This document shows positions 1 through 9,357 of a DNA stretch of 64,000 nucleotides, one piece after another; position 1 is the stretch's first letter; every line of letters starts with the position of its first letter. The stretch is from Candidatus Enterococcus myersii (GTDB lineage: Bacteria > Bacillota > Bacilli > Lactobacillales > Enterococcaceae): positions 62,001-126,000 of the forward strand of contig NZ_JAFLVT010000004.1 in NCBI RefSeq assembly GCF_017316025.1, in the 5' to 3' direction. The position numbers and the translations under genes are program-made. The notes under the pieces are model-generated. The model searched no databases. It was not told the DNA's origin and saw only the letters and a list, made by a program, of their open reading frames with translations.

Positions 1-58
1 CATCTCTTTACTTGGCTTTCATAAAAAAACCAACAAAGACTTGCGACCTGTTTTATAT

Positions 59-772
59 TTAATAAGTTTTTGATTTCAAAGCAAAGGCATCCCGCATTTC
101 TTTTGTTGCCTCTTTCACTGGTGTTACTTCTTTTAATTCACCTTGCACAATCGTTCGTGTTATCCCTTCAATTTCCCCACAGGTAATTAAGGTGACGAGT
201 TTTTTCCCCTTAATGACATCTAAATATTGCACTTCTGTCGGTTGTACTCGGACAATGATTTTTGTTTCATAGGTGTAAATATTTTTTAAATCCGTTAAAT
301 AAATGGTATCACCTTTTTTCACTTTCTCTAATGGTGTGAATAATAAATCTGGCTCATAGGCGCGATGAGAAGCTAACGCATAGTTACCTTCCCCCATTTT
401 TTGATTGGGCTCTAAAGTTCCCGCTCCCCACAACAAGGCTTCATTTGCTAACCCTTTAAAGATTGGTAGATTAATGCCAACTTTAGGGACCGCAACCCCA
501 CCAATTGTTGGTAAATTACGATTAGTAAATTGTGCTTTAAAGACTGCCTGACTGCTAGAAGGTACCACCGCATCAAAATCAAAGGAAGCTGGTTTATTTT
601 GATTTTTTTCAATTTCTGCCGCCGTGACTTCAGATACGGCATATTTTTCACCGTTTTTCTCAATTAGAAAGTTTTTAATTTGATTGTTAAAAGTTAAACC
701 CAATCCCACTAAAAGTAATAATAATAACAACAAATTAATCAGCCAATTTTTTAGGCGCGACTTTTTTTTCAT
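59..772 (-). CDS. srtA: Class A sortase (LPXTG transpeptidase)
   Basis: Membrane-anchored transpeptidase that cleaves LPXTG-type sorting signals and joins surface proteins to lipid II. The 237-residue protein has a single N-terminal membrane segment (about residues 10-27, Leu-rich) and an extracellular sortase barrel. The catalytic triad is visible: His136 in ASHRA, Cys198 in TLITC and Arg206 in GITRT. I start it at the ATG at 772 because AAGGAG lies 8 bases upstream; a longer frame reaching 847 has no such site. It has no substrate gene or pilin beside it, which fits a housekeeping SrtA. The adhesin at 24918-31016 is a candidate substrate. Family assignment is secure; the A subclass rests on the N-terminal anchor and the TLITC box. 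Confidence 0.93.
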   Translation of the reverse strand: MKKKSRLKNWLINLLLLLLLLVGLGLTFNNQIKNFLIEKNGEKYAVSEVTAAEIEKNQNKPASFDFDAVVPSSSQAVFKAQFTNRNLPTIGGVAVPKVGINLPIFKGLANEALLWGAGTLEPNQKMGEGNYALASHRAYEPDLLFTPLEKVKKGDTIYLTDLKNIYTYETKIIVRVQPTEVQYLDVIKGKKLVTLITCGEIEGITRTIVQGELKEVTPVKEATKEMRDAFALKSKTY

Positions 773-1111
773 GTTATTTTTCTCCTTGATTTCGCAATTT
801 TTTCTACCACTTTCACTTACTACATCCCATTTGGTTTTACTGACCAAATATTTTCGTGTTAAATTTTTTTATTTGTTACTGTCATTTTAGCATATTTAGC
901 TCGTGTTTTATACTTTGCCCTTCTTTTCAATAAACCTACCATAAAAATTTGAAAATCCAACTTGAACACAGCACAAAATTATTACAATTGGTTTGAAATA
1001 ATTGCAAAAACGTGTTCTTGTTGTAACATAATCTTAGAAGAAAAGATACAAGCATTTTCTCACTGTTTATTGTAAAATAACTTAAAGTGATATAAAGGAG
1101 GAGTGGGCAAA

Positions 1112-1891
1112 ATGCCAGAAATGGTCTATGTACATATTGATACAACAAGTAATGCCATTTTGGCCCGCGGAATCACACCGGCGGATTTTGTTCATGGCAT
1201 TGTGCATTATCCTAGTAATTTACTTTTATTAGATCCTTCCTCAAACTACGGTGAATTTGAAGCACATACCGGTATGAAGATTATTCGAGGCAACGAAAGT
1301 GTTGATCGCTTTTTTGACGAAGTACGCAAAGGGCGCATTACCGAAGATTTAAAGTGGATTGATTTTAGCGATGCAGCCATGCTAAAAGAATTAACGCCGC
1401 TAGAAATTTCTGAGCTGTTATATTTTGGCCACATGAAAACGCATCTTCATTCACCGTTTTTTTATAAGTTGCAAAACAATTTTGTCTTCTTTGATTTAAA
1501 AGATGGCTTAACGCGAATTTACTATCGCTATTTAGACGAATTTTATCGTATTTTAGCTGACAAAATTACCCGCGTTGCATTAGGAAAATTAAATGATCGT
1601 CGTAGTTTTTTCAGAAAAGCAACCCCTGTGGAAAAACTTGATTTAAATCTTTTAAAAGAAATGAAGGGGCTCTTTCAAGAAGGAGTTATCTTCTGTCTAA
1701 AAAGCAGTGAAGTCGTTAATAAAGAATTTCACATTCCGATTTATTTAGTTGAAGAAAGCGGCTTACGCCAAAGTGTCACTTTCGGCTATGATAAACCAGA
1801 AATGCTGGTGGCTACTTTAATTTACAGTAAAGCAGAACGAAATTGGTACTTAAAACATGAAGACAACGATTTATTGTTAATGCCAAATTAA
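1112..1891 (+). CDS. Conserved hypothetical cytoplasmic protein
   Basis: A 259-residue protein that I do not recognise. It has no signal peptide, no membrane segment and no obvious nucleotide-binding or catalytic motif. It is acidic and aromatic-rich, with a central basic stretch (DRRSFFRKA) and a beta-rich C-terminus. The ATG at 1112 is preferred over the in-frame GTG at 1103, because the AAAGGAGG ribosome site at 1095-1102 would overlap that GTG and sits about 9 bases from the ATG. It is divergent from srtA and convergent with thiT, so it is probably transcribed alone and ends at the shared hairpin at 2007-2049. Codon use looks like its neighbours, so I see no sign of recent transfer. Confidence 0.75.
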   Translation: MPEMVYVHIDTTSNAILARGITPADFVHGIVHYPSNLLLLDPSSNYGEFEAHTGMKIIRGNESVDRFFDEVRKGRITEDLKWIDFSDAAMLKELTPLEISELLYFGHMKTHLHSPFFYKLQNNFVFFDLKDGLTRIYYRYLDEFYRILADKITRVALGKLNDRRSFFRKATPVEKLDLNLLKEMKGLFQEGVIFCLKSSEVVNKEFHIPIYLVEESGLRQSVTFGYDKPEMLVATLIYSKAERNWYLKHEDNDLLLMPN

Positions 1892-2006
1892 ACCACCCAC
1901 AACATTGACTGCAAAAACCAATTTGGTACTTACGTTACAGCAGCTCTGCTAGTTATCGCCAGATCTTTCAGTAATCACTAAATATTTTACTGATAATACC
2001 TTTATT

Positions 2007-2049
2007 AAAATAAGGCCTGCGACAAATCATTTGCCACAAGCCTTATTTT
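2007..2049. terminator. Bidirectional intrinsic terminator between convergent genes
   Basis: The arms AAAATAAGGC and GCCTTATTTT pair, with a further internal stem (GACAAAT with ATTTGCC). There is a T-run on the plus side and an A-run on the other, so it can serve both the gene ending at 1891 and thiT ending at 2050. Confidence 0.8.
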
Positions 2050-2652
2050 TTATTTTGATTTCGCCGCTGAAATGAAATGGCTGCGTTTTGGAATAAACAG
2101 TTGTGGTGCTACTTTCACCAAAATGCCTAACACCACCGCCACATAAATCGCATTTGCCAAAGCTGAAGCACCATTTAAGATAAAGGAATACAAGTAAGGG
2201 TTCATCCCTTCTGGTGCGTAGGCGCCCCAAACGAAAACACCTGCCCAAAAATGCCAAAACCAACGGGCTAAGGCAGCCACTACGCCCCCTAAAACAACAT
2301 ATAAGACCGCGGTATTACGCCGGTGTTCCACTGCTGTCTGGATTTTTTTAGCAAAAATTCCGCCAAAACCACCAAATGCAAAAGCAAAGGGATATTCAAA
2401 AATTATTTGTGGTACTGAAACAAAATTTTTCATTGCTGTCCCAATGACAATGCTTAACAGCCCCCAAACAAAACCAGCTGTTAGTCCTGGTATAAGGCCC
2501 CGCCTGTAAGAGTATAAAACAAGTGGTACCATCCCCAATGATAGATCAAAGGCCGAATTTGCAGTTTGAATCGGAATAAAAGATAGCGCCATTGCCGCTG
2601 CAGCAATTACCGTTCCTTCCACCCATACTTGTAATTCTAGTCTTTTTGCCAT
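2050..2652 (-). CDS. thiT: ECF thiamine transporter S component
   Basis: Substrate-binding membrane subunit (ThiT/YuaJ family) that works with the shared EcfA/A'/T module to import thiamine. The 200-residue protein is the usual length and has about six hydrophobic helices. The EGTVIAAAAMALSF start and the conserved aromatic stretch ARWFWHFWAGVFVWG in helix 5 (the thiamine pocket region) are typical. The ATG has AAAGGAGG upstream. A TPP riboswitch lies directly upstream at 2752-2838, which independently supports the thiamine assignment. No energising Ecf genes are in this window, as expected for group II ECF transporters. Confidence 0.93.
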   Translation of the reverse strand: MAKRLELQVWVEGTVIAAAAMALSFIPIQTANSAFDLSLGMVPLVLYSYRRGLIPGLTAGFVWGLLSIVIGTAMKNFVSVPQIIFEYPFAFAFGGFGGIFAKKIQTAVEHRRNTAVLYVVLGGVVAALARWFWHFWAGVFVWGAYAPEGMNPYLYSFILNGASALANAIYVAVVLGILVKVAPQLFIPKRSHFISAAKSK

Positions 2653-2660
2653 AAAAAAAT

Positions 2661-2668
2661 CCTCCTTT
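2661..2668 (-). promoter_or_regulatory. thiT ribosome binding site, target of riboswitch sequestration
   Basis: AAAGGAGG on the minus strand, before the thiT ATG. The 3' flank of the TPP aptamer carries CTCCTTT on the minus strand (plus 2727-2733), which can base-pair with this Shine-Dalgarno. This suggests control of translation initiation. No poly-U terminator is visible in the leader. Confidence 0.55.
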
Positions 2669-2751
2669 AAGAACCGTCACGCAAAGTTTACGACCGGCAA
2701 AAACGCCGCAAACTTCTATTCGGGACAAAGGAGAAGTAGCACTTCAAACTT

Positions 2752-2838
2752 GTCACAATTCCTACGCTCGAATGATCGATACAGGTACGAAGGGTTTAGT
2801 AGACTTACAATCTCAGCCAAACGGCTCCCCTTTGTGAA
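2752..2838 (-). ncRNA. TPP riboswitch aptamer (THI element)
   Basis: On the minus strand the leader reads, in order, GGGGAGCC, GGCTGAGA, ACCCTT, ACCTG and GCGTAGGAA, the conserved blocks of the thiamine pyrophosphate aptamer. It is closed by a P1 helix made from TCACAA and TTGTGA at the ends given. About 100 bases separate it from the thiT start codon. Thiamine pyrophosphate binding should lower thiT expression. Confidence 0.93.
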
Positions 2839-2951
2839 CGAATTCTATTTTGTTTTTTTACGTACTCAGCATAGCATATTTTATGTTATTTGTGGAAAGA
2901 ACAGCTTAAAGCTGTCATGCTAGTAAGATCTACTAAAAATTAACTGCCGCT

Positions 2952-3776
2952 TTACCGCGTATAATATTCTCCGGTTGCAGGTATCACCACAACTTCTTGT
3001 ACCATTTTGCCGTTAATTTGTTTACCCACAGTAAAGACGAAGGTTTCTTGGTTATCCACAGTTTTTTCTTCCCCTGTTAATTCATCTTCTTTTAAAGAAT
3101 AGACTTTTTCCACAGCTTTGCTTGCTGCTTCGATTGTTTTCACAGGCTCGGTGAAAAGCTGAGTGCTGGCAAATCCATAGGGTGTCATTCGTTGACCATA
3201 ATTACTTGCATCTTTTAATGCTTGTGCTGTTTTTTCTTTATCATAGCTGACAGTAGCCGTAGTATACGGCAGACCCGATTCATTGAGCGTCACTTGCCAC
3301 TGCCCTTTTTTAATTTGCGTAATGGTAATGGCAGCTTGTTCATAAGTCGTCCAGTTGCGGCCACTTAATTTTACAGTTTGAGGATTGATTTGTTCAAATT
3401 TCCCATTTCCAATAATGCTATTGCCCTGTGCATCGGCTAATAAAACATTATTTTGCGTCGGTGCAGTGGGATTTAAGGCATCTTTTATTTGCATCAAATT
3501 AAAGTTCATTTGAAATGCTACAGTTTGATTATCTTTTTTTTGGGCTTTACCGCTGAAAACTTTGTGAACCAAATCATCTTGTGAAAAAGCTAGTGGGTCC
3601 TCTCTTGTTTGGCTTGTTGCTGTCGTGGTCTCCGTCTTATTTTTATCTGCTTGTTCTATGCTTGCTTGTTGTTGGGCAATGCTTGTAATCGTGTTTTTGG
3701 CTTCATCTACTTTTTGACAGCCGCCTAGTCCTAGTGCCAAAAAAAGGAAACCAAAAAATTTTATATACCTGTTCAT
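2952..3776 (-). CDS. Predicted lipoprotein of unknown function
   Basis: A 274-residue exported lipoprotein. The signal peptide ends in a lipobox (LGLGGC, Cys20). It is followed by a Thr/Ser/Gln/Lys linker (residues 25-60) and a beta-rich domain with a terminal segment VVVIPATGEYYTR. I do not recognise a named catalytic domain; a PepSY- or DUF4767-like fold is possible but not shown. AAGGAG lies just before the ATG. It stands alone between thiT and prs, on the same strand but separated from prs by a terminator. Confidence 0.8.
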   Translation of the reverse strand: MNRYIKFFGFLFLALGLGGCQKVDEAKNTITSIAQQQASIEQADKNKTETTTATSQTREDPLAFSQDDLVHKVFSGKAQKKDNQTVAFQMNFNLMQIKDALNPTAPTQNNVLLADAQGNSIIGNGKFEQINPQTVKLSGRNWTTYEQAAITITQIKKGQWQVTLNESGLPYTTATVSYDKEKTAQALKDASNYGQRMTPYGFASTQLFTEPVKTIEAASKAVEKVYSLKEDELTGEEKTVDNQETFVFTVGKQINGKMVQEVVVIPATGEYYTR

Positions 3777-3990
3777 AAATGCTCCTTATGCTTTTTATTT
3801 AATTTTAGCATAAGTTCTTTTCCACGTTTAATTTTTACCCACAACACAATCAGACAGGCCGCAAAAACTGTTTGCAACTTTTAAAACAGCTAGCGCTAAC
3901 GTTGCTAAACTAATAAATAGAAAAGCAATCTGACCTTTAAAATAAGAAAAGCCAAAGGAATCCCTTTGAGAAATTTATACTTACTTTATA

Positions 3991-4020
3991 AAAAAACTCC
4001 TACCAAAATGGCAGGAGTCA
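3991..4020 (-). terminator. Intrinsic terminator of prs
   Basis: On the minus strand GACTCCTGCC pairs with GGTAGGAGT around an ATTTT loop and is followed by a T-run. It lies 10 bases past the prs stop. Confidence 0.85.
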
Positions 4021-4029
4021 AATGTTGCT

Positions 4030-5007
4030 TTATTTGGTTGGTTGTTTTGTTTCAAACAACGGACTAACGGGTTTATTTTCATGAATACGTTTGATTGCTT
4101 CTCCCATTAAAGGACCTACAGAGATTTCATCAATTTTTTCAATCCGACGATCTTCAGGCAAGTTAATGGAATCTGTTACGACACAACGTTCAATCGCTGA
4201 ATCTTGAATTCTTTGCATTGCCGGGCCAGATAATACTGGGTGGGTACATGATGCATAAACACTTTTTGCCCCTGCTTCTTTTAAAGCATTGGCTGCAAGA
4301 GTAATCGTGCCTGCAGTGTCGATCATATCATCAATTAACACACACACTTTACCTTCCACATGCCCAATAATGTTCATAACTTCAGCCACGTTTGCTTTTG
4401 GACGACGTTTGTCAATGATAGCAATTGGTGCTTTTAAAAATTCAGCCAATTTACGCGCCCGTGTTACGCCACCGTGGTCAGGAGAAACGACAACAACATC
4501 ATCCCCTGAAATTCCTTTTTCTAAGAAATAATTGGCAATTAATGGTGCGCCCATTAAGTGATCCACTGGAATATCAAAGAATCCTTGGATTTGAGCCGCA
4601 TGTAAATCCAAAGTTAAGACGCGGTTTGCACCTGCTTTTTCAATCATGTTTGCAACTAATTTTGCAGTAATTGGTTCTCTTGAACGTGCCTTTCTATCTT
4701 GACGTGCATACCCGTAATAAGGCATTACCACGTTAATTGTTTTGGCACTTGCTCGTTTCAAGGCATCAATCATAATTAGTAATTCCATCAAATTGTCATT
4801 AACAGGACTTGATGTGGACTGAATTACATAAACATGAGCACCCCGAATACTTTCTTCAATGTTGACTTGAATTTCGCCATCACTAAATTGGTTTACTGAG
4901 CATTTTCCTAATTCGACACCGACCGCCTCCGCGATTTTTTCCGCCAAAGGACGATTTGAATTCAAGGCAAAAATCTTCAATCTTGGATCGAAATAATGAT
5001 TTGACAT
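4030..5007 (-). CDS. prs: Ribose-phosphate pyrophosphokinase (PRPP synthetase)
   Basis: Makes PRPP from ribose 5-phosphate and ATP for purine, pyrimidine, His, Trp and NAD synthesis. The 325-residue class I enzyme shows the N-terminal [16 protein letters not shown] segment, the [16 protein letters not shown] flexible ATP loop, [16 protein letters not shown] and the PRPP-binding loop [12 protein letters not shown]. The start is set at 5007 (MSNHYFDP), which has GGAGG five bases upstream; an upstream in-frame codon at 5031 would place this ribosome site inside the gene. It lies downstream of glmU on the same strand but is separated by a terminator and a repeat array. The glmU-prs order is common in Firmicutes. 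Confidence 0.97.
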   Translation of the reverse strand: MSNHYFDPRLKIFALNSNRPLAEKIAEAVGVELGKCSVNQFSDGEIQVNIEESIRGAHVYVIQSTSSPVNDNLMELLIMIDALKRASAKTINVVMPYYGYARQDRKARSREPITAKLVANMIEKAGANRVLTLDLHAAQIQGFFDIPVDHLMGAPLIANYFLEKGISGDDVVVVSPDHGGVTRARKLAEFLKAPIAIIDKRRPKANVAEVMNIIGHVEGKVCVLIDDMIDTAGTITLAANALKEAGAKSVYASCTHPVLSGPAMQRIQDSAIERCVVTDSINLPEDRRIEKIDEISVGPLMGEAIKRIHENKPVSPLFETKQPTK

Positions 5008-5099
5008 GAGAACCTCCGCTTTCTTCTGCAATTAAAACTACTTTTGTCTGGTCTTCCTAGTAAATAGTAGTCATTTTTGCCTAATAAATCAAGTAGGAA

Positions 5100-5235
5100 A
5101 GTGTTTTCAAAGTGAATTCCATGAGAAAGACTGGGCAAATTCCCTCAGCCCGCCAAAAAAGTACGGGATTTCTGAAAATTCTTCCTCAAATTTCTTGAAA
5201 TTTTGACTTATTGTCACAGCAAGTTACTTCGCAAT
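5100..5235. repeat. Degenerate copy of the 120-bp hairpin repeat
   Basis: The right part (about 5185-5235) shares the block CAAATTTCTTGAAATTTT, then GACTTATTG, with the element at 24600-24740 and ends in the same GCTAGACAG leader that begins the next unit. The left part has drifted. Confidence 0.55.
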
Positions 5236-5494
5236 GCTAGACAGTTCGAAAAGCTGAACAAATCGGTCACCTCTGAGTCATAAGATCAAAATTTGCTAAA
5301 ATGGCTTTTTCATTTTCGTAAATTTTTACTTATGGCTGAAGGGGTGATTTGTGAAGCTAGACAGTTAAAAAAGCTGAACAAATCGGTCACCTCTGAGACA
5401 TAAGATCAAAATTTGCTAAAATGGCTTTTTCATTTTCGTAAATTTTTGCTTATGGCTGAAGGGGTGATTTGTGAAGCTAGACAGTTAAAAAAGT
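5236..5494. repeat. Tandem 120-bp hairpin repeats between glmU and prs
   Basis: Two complete units (5236-5355 and 5356-5475) and the first bases of a third (5476-5494), with an exact 120-bp period and very few differences. Each unit begins GCTAGACAGTT. It contains ACAAATC...CATAAG on the left and CTTATGG...GATTTGT on the right, with AAAATTT...CATTTTCGTAAATTTT in the middle, so the transcript can fold into one long imperfect hairpin. No open reading frame is present. Related units lie at 18779-19185 and 24603-24740. Confidence 0.85.
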
Positions 5495-5530
5495 TTTTCG
5501 AGCTCGTTTTATTCGCCAACAATAAGAATG

Positions 5531-5584
5531 AAAAAATTCGGAATATGCCGACTTTATAAAAGTAGGTATACTCCGAATTTTTTT
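5531..5584 (-). terminator. Intrinsic terminator of glmU
   Basis: AAAATTCGGAATATGCCGAC on the plus strand pairs with the inverted arm ending CTCCGAATTTTTTT. The stem is long with small mismatches and has T-runs on both sides. It lies about 25 bases past the glmU stop. Confidence 0.85.
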
Positions 5585-5609
5585 AGCGCTGGTTAATTAC
5601 TGCTGCTTT

Positions 5610-6983
5610 TTATTTATGGTAGGGTAATTTTTTTGCATAATTTTCTTTGTTAACTTGTCGTGCTCTAGCAATTCCCATTGCATCTTTTGGCACGTCTTGA
5701 TTAATCGTTGAACCCGCTGCGATAAAGGCACCATCCCCTACAGTAATTGGCGCAACCAAATTAGAAGCCGAGCCAATAAAGGCGTTGTCCCCCACATTGG
5801 TATGGTGTTTGTTTTTACCATCGTAGTTGACAAAAACAACGCCACAACCTACGTTAATTTCTTTGCCTAAAGTTGCGTCGCCCACATAGGTTAAATGACC
5901 AACTTTTGTCCCTTCACCTACTTTGGCATTTTTCACTTCGACAAAGTTGCCAATATGAGCAGTTTCTTTAATTTCAGCTTTTGGCCGTAAGTGGGCAAAT
6001 GGACCGATATCCACATGGTTGTGTACAATGCTTTCTTCAATACAAGAAGACTTCACAATCACGTGATCGCCAATTTTGCTATCCACAATTTCAGAACCAG
6101 CTGTAATAAGACATTCACTGCCAATAACTGTTTGACCTTTTAGATAAACGCCAGGTTCAATCACTGTTTCAGCTCCGATTTTAACACCGGCATCGATATA
6201 AGTTGCCTCAGGATTAATGAAGCTGACTCCATTTAGCATGTGTTGGTGATTAATGCGATTGCGCATGATCCGATTCGCTTGGGCTAACGCCACACGATCG
6301 TTAACGCCCAGTGATTCATCGAAATCTTCTGTTTGATAGGCCGCCACAATTTTGCCTTCTGATTTCAAAATTTCAATAATATCTGTTAAGTAATATTCTC
6401 CTTGCGCATTATCGGTGTTTAATTTACTTAATGCATCAAAAAGTAATTCATTATCAAAACAATAAGTGCCAGTGTTAATTTCTTTTACCCGTACTTCTTC
6501 CGGGGAGGCATCTTTTTGTTCCACAATTTTTTCCACAATACCAACGTGATCACGAATAATACGACCGTAACCGGTTGGGTTTGGCGCTTGCGCTGTTAAA
6601 ATCGTCGCACTGGCATTTTTCCCTTGGTGGTATTCAAATAAATTATTCAACGTCGCCGTTGTTAAAAGTGGTGTATCGCCACTAATTACCAAGGTTGTGC
6701 CTTTTTTACCTTCCAAAAATTGCGCTGCTTGCATCACCGCATGACCAGTACCAAGTTGTTCTGCTTGTAAGGCATATTCACTGCGATCGCCTAATTGTTC
6801 TTTCACCATTTCAGCGCCATGACCAACAATTGTGATAATTTCTTTTGGTTTAGTTTCTTCCACCCGGTTAATAATGTGTTCCACCATTGGTTTTCCACAA
6901 ACTGGATGTAAAACTTTATATAATTTTGATTTCATGCGCGTGCCTTTGCCCGCCGCTAGAATAATCCCGTAACGCTCTGTCAT
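5610..6983 (-). CDS. glmU: Bifunctional UDP-GlcNAc pyrophosphorylase / GlcN-1-P acetyltransferase
   Basis: Cytoplasmic enzyme making UDP-GlcNAc for peptidoglycan and teichoic acids. The 457-residue length is normal. The N-terminal nucleotidyltransferase domain (about 1-230) has the signature [19 protein letters not shown] and ISGDTPLLT. The C-terminal left-handed beta-helix (about 250-457) carries hexapeptide repeats and the acetyl-CoA site region ([31 protein letters not shown]). A GAGGG site precedes the ATG. It sits upstream of prs on the same strand. Confidence 0.98.
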   Translation of the reverse strand: MTERYGIILAAGKGTRMKSKLYKVLHPVCGKPMVEHIINRVEETKPKEIITIVGHGAEMVKEQLGDRSEYALQAEQLGTGHAVMQAAQFLEGKKGTTLVISGDTPLLTTATLNNLFEYHQGKNASATILTAQAPNPTGYGRIIRDHVGIVEKIVEQKDASPEEVRVKEINTGTYCFDNELLFDALSKLNTDNAQGEYYLTDIIEILKSEGKIVAAYQTEDFDESLGVNDRVALAQANRIMRNRINHQHMLNGVSFINPEATYIDAGVKIGAETVIEPGVYLKGQTVIGSECLITAGSEIVDSKIGDHVIVKSSCIEESIVHNHVDIGPFAHLRPKAEIKETAHIGNFVEVKNAKVGEGTKVGHLTYVGDATLGKEINVGCGVVFVNYDGKNKHHTNVGDNAFIGSASNLVAPITVGDGAFIAAGSTINQDVPKDAMGIARARQVNKENYAKKLPYHK

Positions 6984-7219
6984 GTGTTTCCCTCATTTCA
7001 AGTTTTTAACTTCCGTTTTAGTTTATCCCAATCACCGTCTCATTTCAAGCAAATCAAGGAAAAGTCAGATAGACCAATTTAAAATGGCTGCTTTACGCCG
7101 ATACAGGCGAAATAACAAAGTTTTCCCCACTGTCCACAAAACATCGTCAAAATTTATTGGACTGTCAAAAGTTATCCACTGTGGAAAAGTAATTTTAATT
7201 TATCTTTATTTTTCTGTGC

Positions 7220-7256
7220 AAAAAGCCCCTTGCCACTATTTTTGACAAGGGGTTTT
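7220..7256 (-). terminator. Intrinsic terminator of the gfr operon
   Basis: On the minus strand AAAAACCCCTTGTC pairs with GGCAAGGGGCTTTTT around a short loop. It lies just past the last gene of the operon. Confidence 0.88.
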
Positions 7257-7267
7257 TCAAATACTTT

Positions 7268-8272
7268 TTAATAGTCAAACTGACGGTAATAGCGACGGAT
7301 TTCTAGTGGGTGGCAATTTAATTTTTCCACATGTGCATCAATTCGTTGCGTCACGCAGTGCATCAATAAAAATGATAATACGCGACCGCGATATTTTTCG
7401 CTGATCCCTTCAACTGCATAATCTTTTGAATCAATGAAGGTATAGTTTGCACAAATACGTGGTAATAAGTTTTTCACTCGCTCTGCCAATGGTCGTTGTT
7501 CATCTTCACCTAAGAAGAGGGTCACAGGTGTCGTTTCATCCACAATTTCTAAAGTACCGTGTAAAAATTCTGCGGCGTGGATTGATTTTGAACGCAACCA
7601 GCTTTGTTCTTCCCAATAACACATTGCATAAGAATAGACTGCTCCCCATTGGTTACCTGCCCCAATGAAGTAATGCATTGCATCATGACGATGTTTTTCA
7701 GCAAACTCTAAGCCAAAAGCATCTGCTTGTTTTTCCGCTTCGACTAATCCTTTTGCTAGACTAGCATCCAGTTCTTTATAATATGCTTCATAATCGTTAA
7801 ATTCACCATTATTTTTCATCAGCCGATCTGCTACCATAAAGAATTTAATTTGTTCTGTACCCGGTGCTGGATAAGTGATTACATGATCGCATTTTTTTGC
7901 TAATGGGCTATCTGCAGTATCGATAAAGCCAATCAAGGTTGCGCCTACTTCTTTAATTTCATCAACTGCTTTGACTACTTCTTGGGTAGTTCCGGTCACA
8001 GAAGATAAAATGACGACTGAATCTTTGGTTAAACGTTTATTGCCCGTTGTGTAATATTCTGCCGCATGTTGCACGTATGCGGGTAAATTACTTTTGCCAT
8101 TTATATATGTCACTGCCTGCATTGCAGAAGCATACGTTCCGCCAATGCCTAAATAATACAAATTATCAAAACCCTTTTCCCACACGTTATCCACAATTTT
8201 TTCTACTTCTGGTCGTAATGCTAATGCACCTTGAATATCATCAATTTGTTTTTGTTCGTTGAATTTTAACAT
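7268..8272 (-). CDS. gfrF: SIS-domain sugar-amine deglycase, FrlB/GfrF type
   Basis: Predicted to hydrolyse a phosphorylated Amadori-type compound (glucoselysine 6-phosphate or fructoselysine 6-phosphate) to a hexose phosphate plus lysine. The 334-residue protein has two SIS domains: YYLGIGGTYASAM and SSVTGTTQEVV in the first, and the AAEFLHGTLEIV segment after the second. It ends with the FrlB-like tail RRYYRQFDY. The ATG at 8272 has GAGGTGG five to six bases upstream; the ATG at 8290 has no such site. It is the last gene of an operon in the order regulator-IIA-IIB-IIC-IID-E-F, the same as the gfr locus described in Salmonella; a glucoselysine 6-phosphate deglycase has been described from Enterococcus faecium. 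The exact substrate is inferred. Confidence 0.85.
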   Translation of the reverse strand: MLKFNEQKQIDDIQGALALRPEVEKIVDNVWEKGFDNLYYLGIGGTYASAMQAVTYINGKSNLPAYVQHAAEYYTTGNKRLTKDSVVILSSVTGTTQEVVKAVDEIKEVGATLIGFIDTADSPLAKKCDHVITYPAPGTEQIKFFMVADRLMKNNGEFNDYEAYYKELDASLAKGLVEAEKQADAFGLEFAEKHRHDAMHYFIGAGNQWGAVYSYAMCYWEEQSWLRSKSIHAAEFLHGTLEIVDETTPVTLFLGEDEQRPLAERVKNLLPRICANYTFIDSKDYAVEGISEKYRGRVLSFLLMHCVTQRIDAHVEKLNCHPLEIRRYYRQFDY

Positions 8273-8296
8273 TTTTTCCACCTCTGTCATTTACTT

Positions 8297-9346
8297 TTAT
8301 ACTTTACTTTTTAATACGCGATCAAAATCATCGAAAATTCGTTGACTTAAATTAATTCCTTTAGCTGTTGCAATTTTATAAGCCAAAATTTGGAATGGAA
8401 TTACAAGCGCTAAAGATGAAACAAGTTCATCACATTCTATTTCCAGCCCTAATTTTTCTGGAGCTTTTGTTGTTTGTGTTGTGATCGTTAACGTTTTCCC
8501 AACATATGGCGCCATATAGGACTTCAAAGCGTGTGAACGGGCTTCATTGACACTTTTTGTTTCAATAAAGAATAATATATGCTCACTATCTGCTTCTAAA
8601 TAAGGGCCATGCATATAGGCTTCTAGTTCAAAGCCTTGTGAAGGTTTACGAACTGTTTCAGTAAATTTTGTTTCAAATTCTTTTGCTGTGCCCCAATTTG
8701 GCCCATAACCAATTGCAACAAAACGCGTTCCTAACTTAAAGATGTCTTCATGCAACGTAAAGAAATCATTTGTTTTTGCAATCACAGCCGGAATGGCCGT
8801 GATAACTTTGTCCAACTCGCCGCAATAAAAATCAGCTTGTTTTTGTGTCAATGTCCCTTTATTGTAACCAATTGTTAACCCTAGCAAGAATAACTGCAAG
8901 ACAGTTGTCACATAACCTTTCGTGACAAAACCAACTTTTTCAATCCCCATTTCAAGATCAATAACCTCATCGACCGCTCCTGCAATTGGGCTCGTGATGT
9001 CACTGGTTAGCGCTAAAGTAAACAAACCTTCTTTTTTTAATTTAGCGATTGCATCGATGGTTGAGGCACTCTTGCCACTTTGCGAAACTGCTAAAACAGC
9101 ATCGACTGCAGCACTCACGCGACCATAGTGATTAAAATTATACGGTTCTTCTATAGTGACAGAGATATTAGCAAACTTTTCTAGTGTGACTTTGGCAGCC
9201 AGACAGGCATTGTAAGAAGAGCCTGTCGCCAAAATCAAAAGATTGTTGATTTTTTCAAAACCTGAAACTTTTTTTAGCGTAAATTTATCTAAAATATTTT
9301 TTAACGTTACTTCTTCTTCGTTGATATAATCCAACATCGTTTCCAT
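8297..9346 (-). CDS. gfrE: SIS-domain deglycase, GfrE type
   Basis: Second isomerase-fold enzyme of the operon, 349 residues, probably acting on the partner Amadori compound (fructoselysine 6-phosphate). Two SIS domains are visible: LILATGSSYNACLAAKV plus VSQSGKSASTIDAI, and later FVAIGYGPNWGTAKEFETKFTET with FELEAYMHGPYLEAD. It resembles the isomerase half of GlmS but has no glutaminase domain. AGGAGG lies 7 bases before the ATG. It follows gfrD by 11 bases and precedes gfrF by 24, so translation is probably coordinated. Assignment of E versus F activity rests on gene order. Confidence 0.82.
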   Translation of the reverse strand: METMLDYINEEEVTLKNILDKFTLKKVSGFEKINNLLILATGSSYNACLAAKVTLEKFANISVTIEEPYNFNHYGRVSAAVDAVLAVSQSGKSASTIDAIAKLKKEGLFTLALTSDITSPIAGAVDEVIDLEMGIEKVGFVTKGYVTTVLQLFLLGLTIGYNKGTLTQKQADFYCGELDKVITAIPAVIAKTNDFFTLHEDIFKLGTRFVAIGYGPNWGTAKEFETKFTETVRKPSQGFELEAYMHGPYLEADSEHILFFIETKSVNEARSHALKSYMAPYVGKTLTITTQTTKAPEKLGLEIECDELVSSLALVIPFQILAYKIATAKGINLSQRIFDDFDRVLKSKV

Positions 9347-9357
9347 TTGCTAGCCTC

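Noticed and set aside
2546-2728. Small minus-strand frame in the thiT leader
   Set aside because: It overlaps the riboswitch expression platform and thiT in another frame and shows no family features.
6984-7245. Plus-strand 87-codon frame between glmU and the gfr terminator
   Set aside because: No ribosome site, runs into the gfr terminator, and the peptide looks random. The stretch is better seen as the glmU promoter region.
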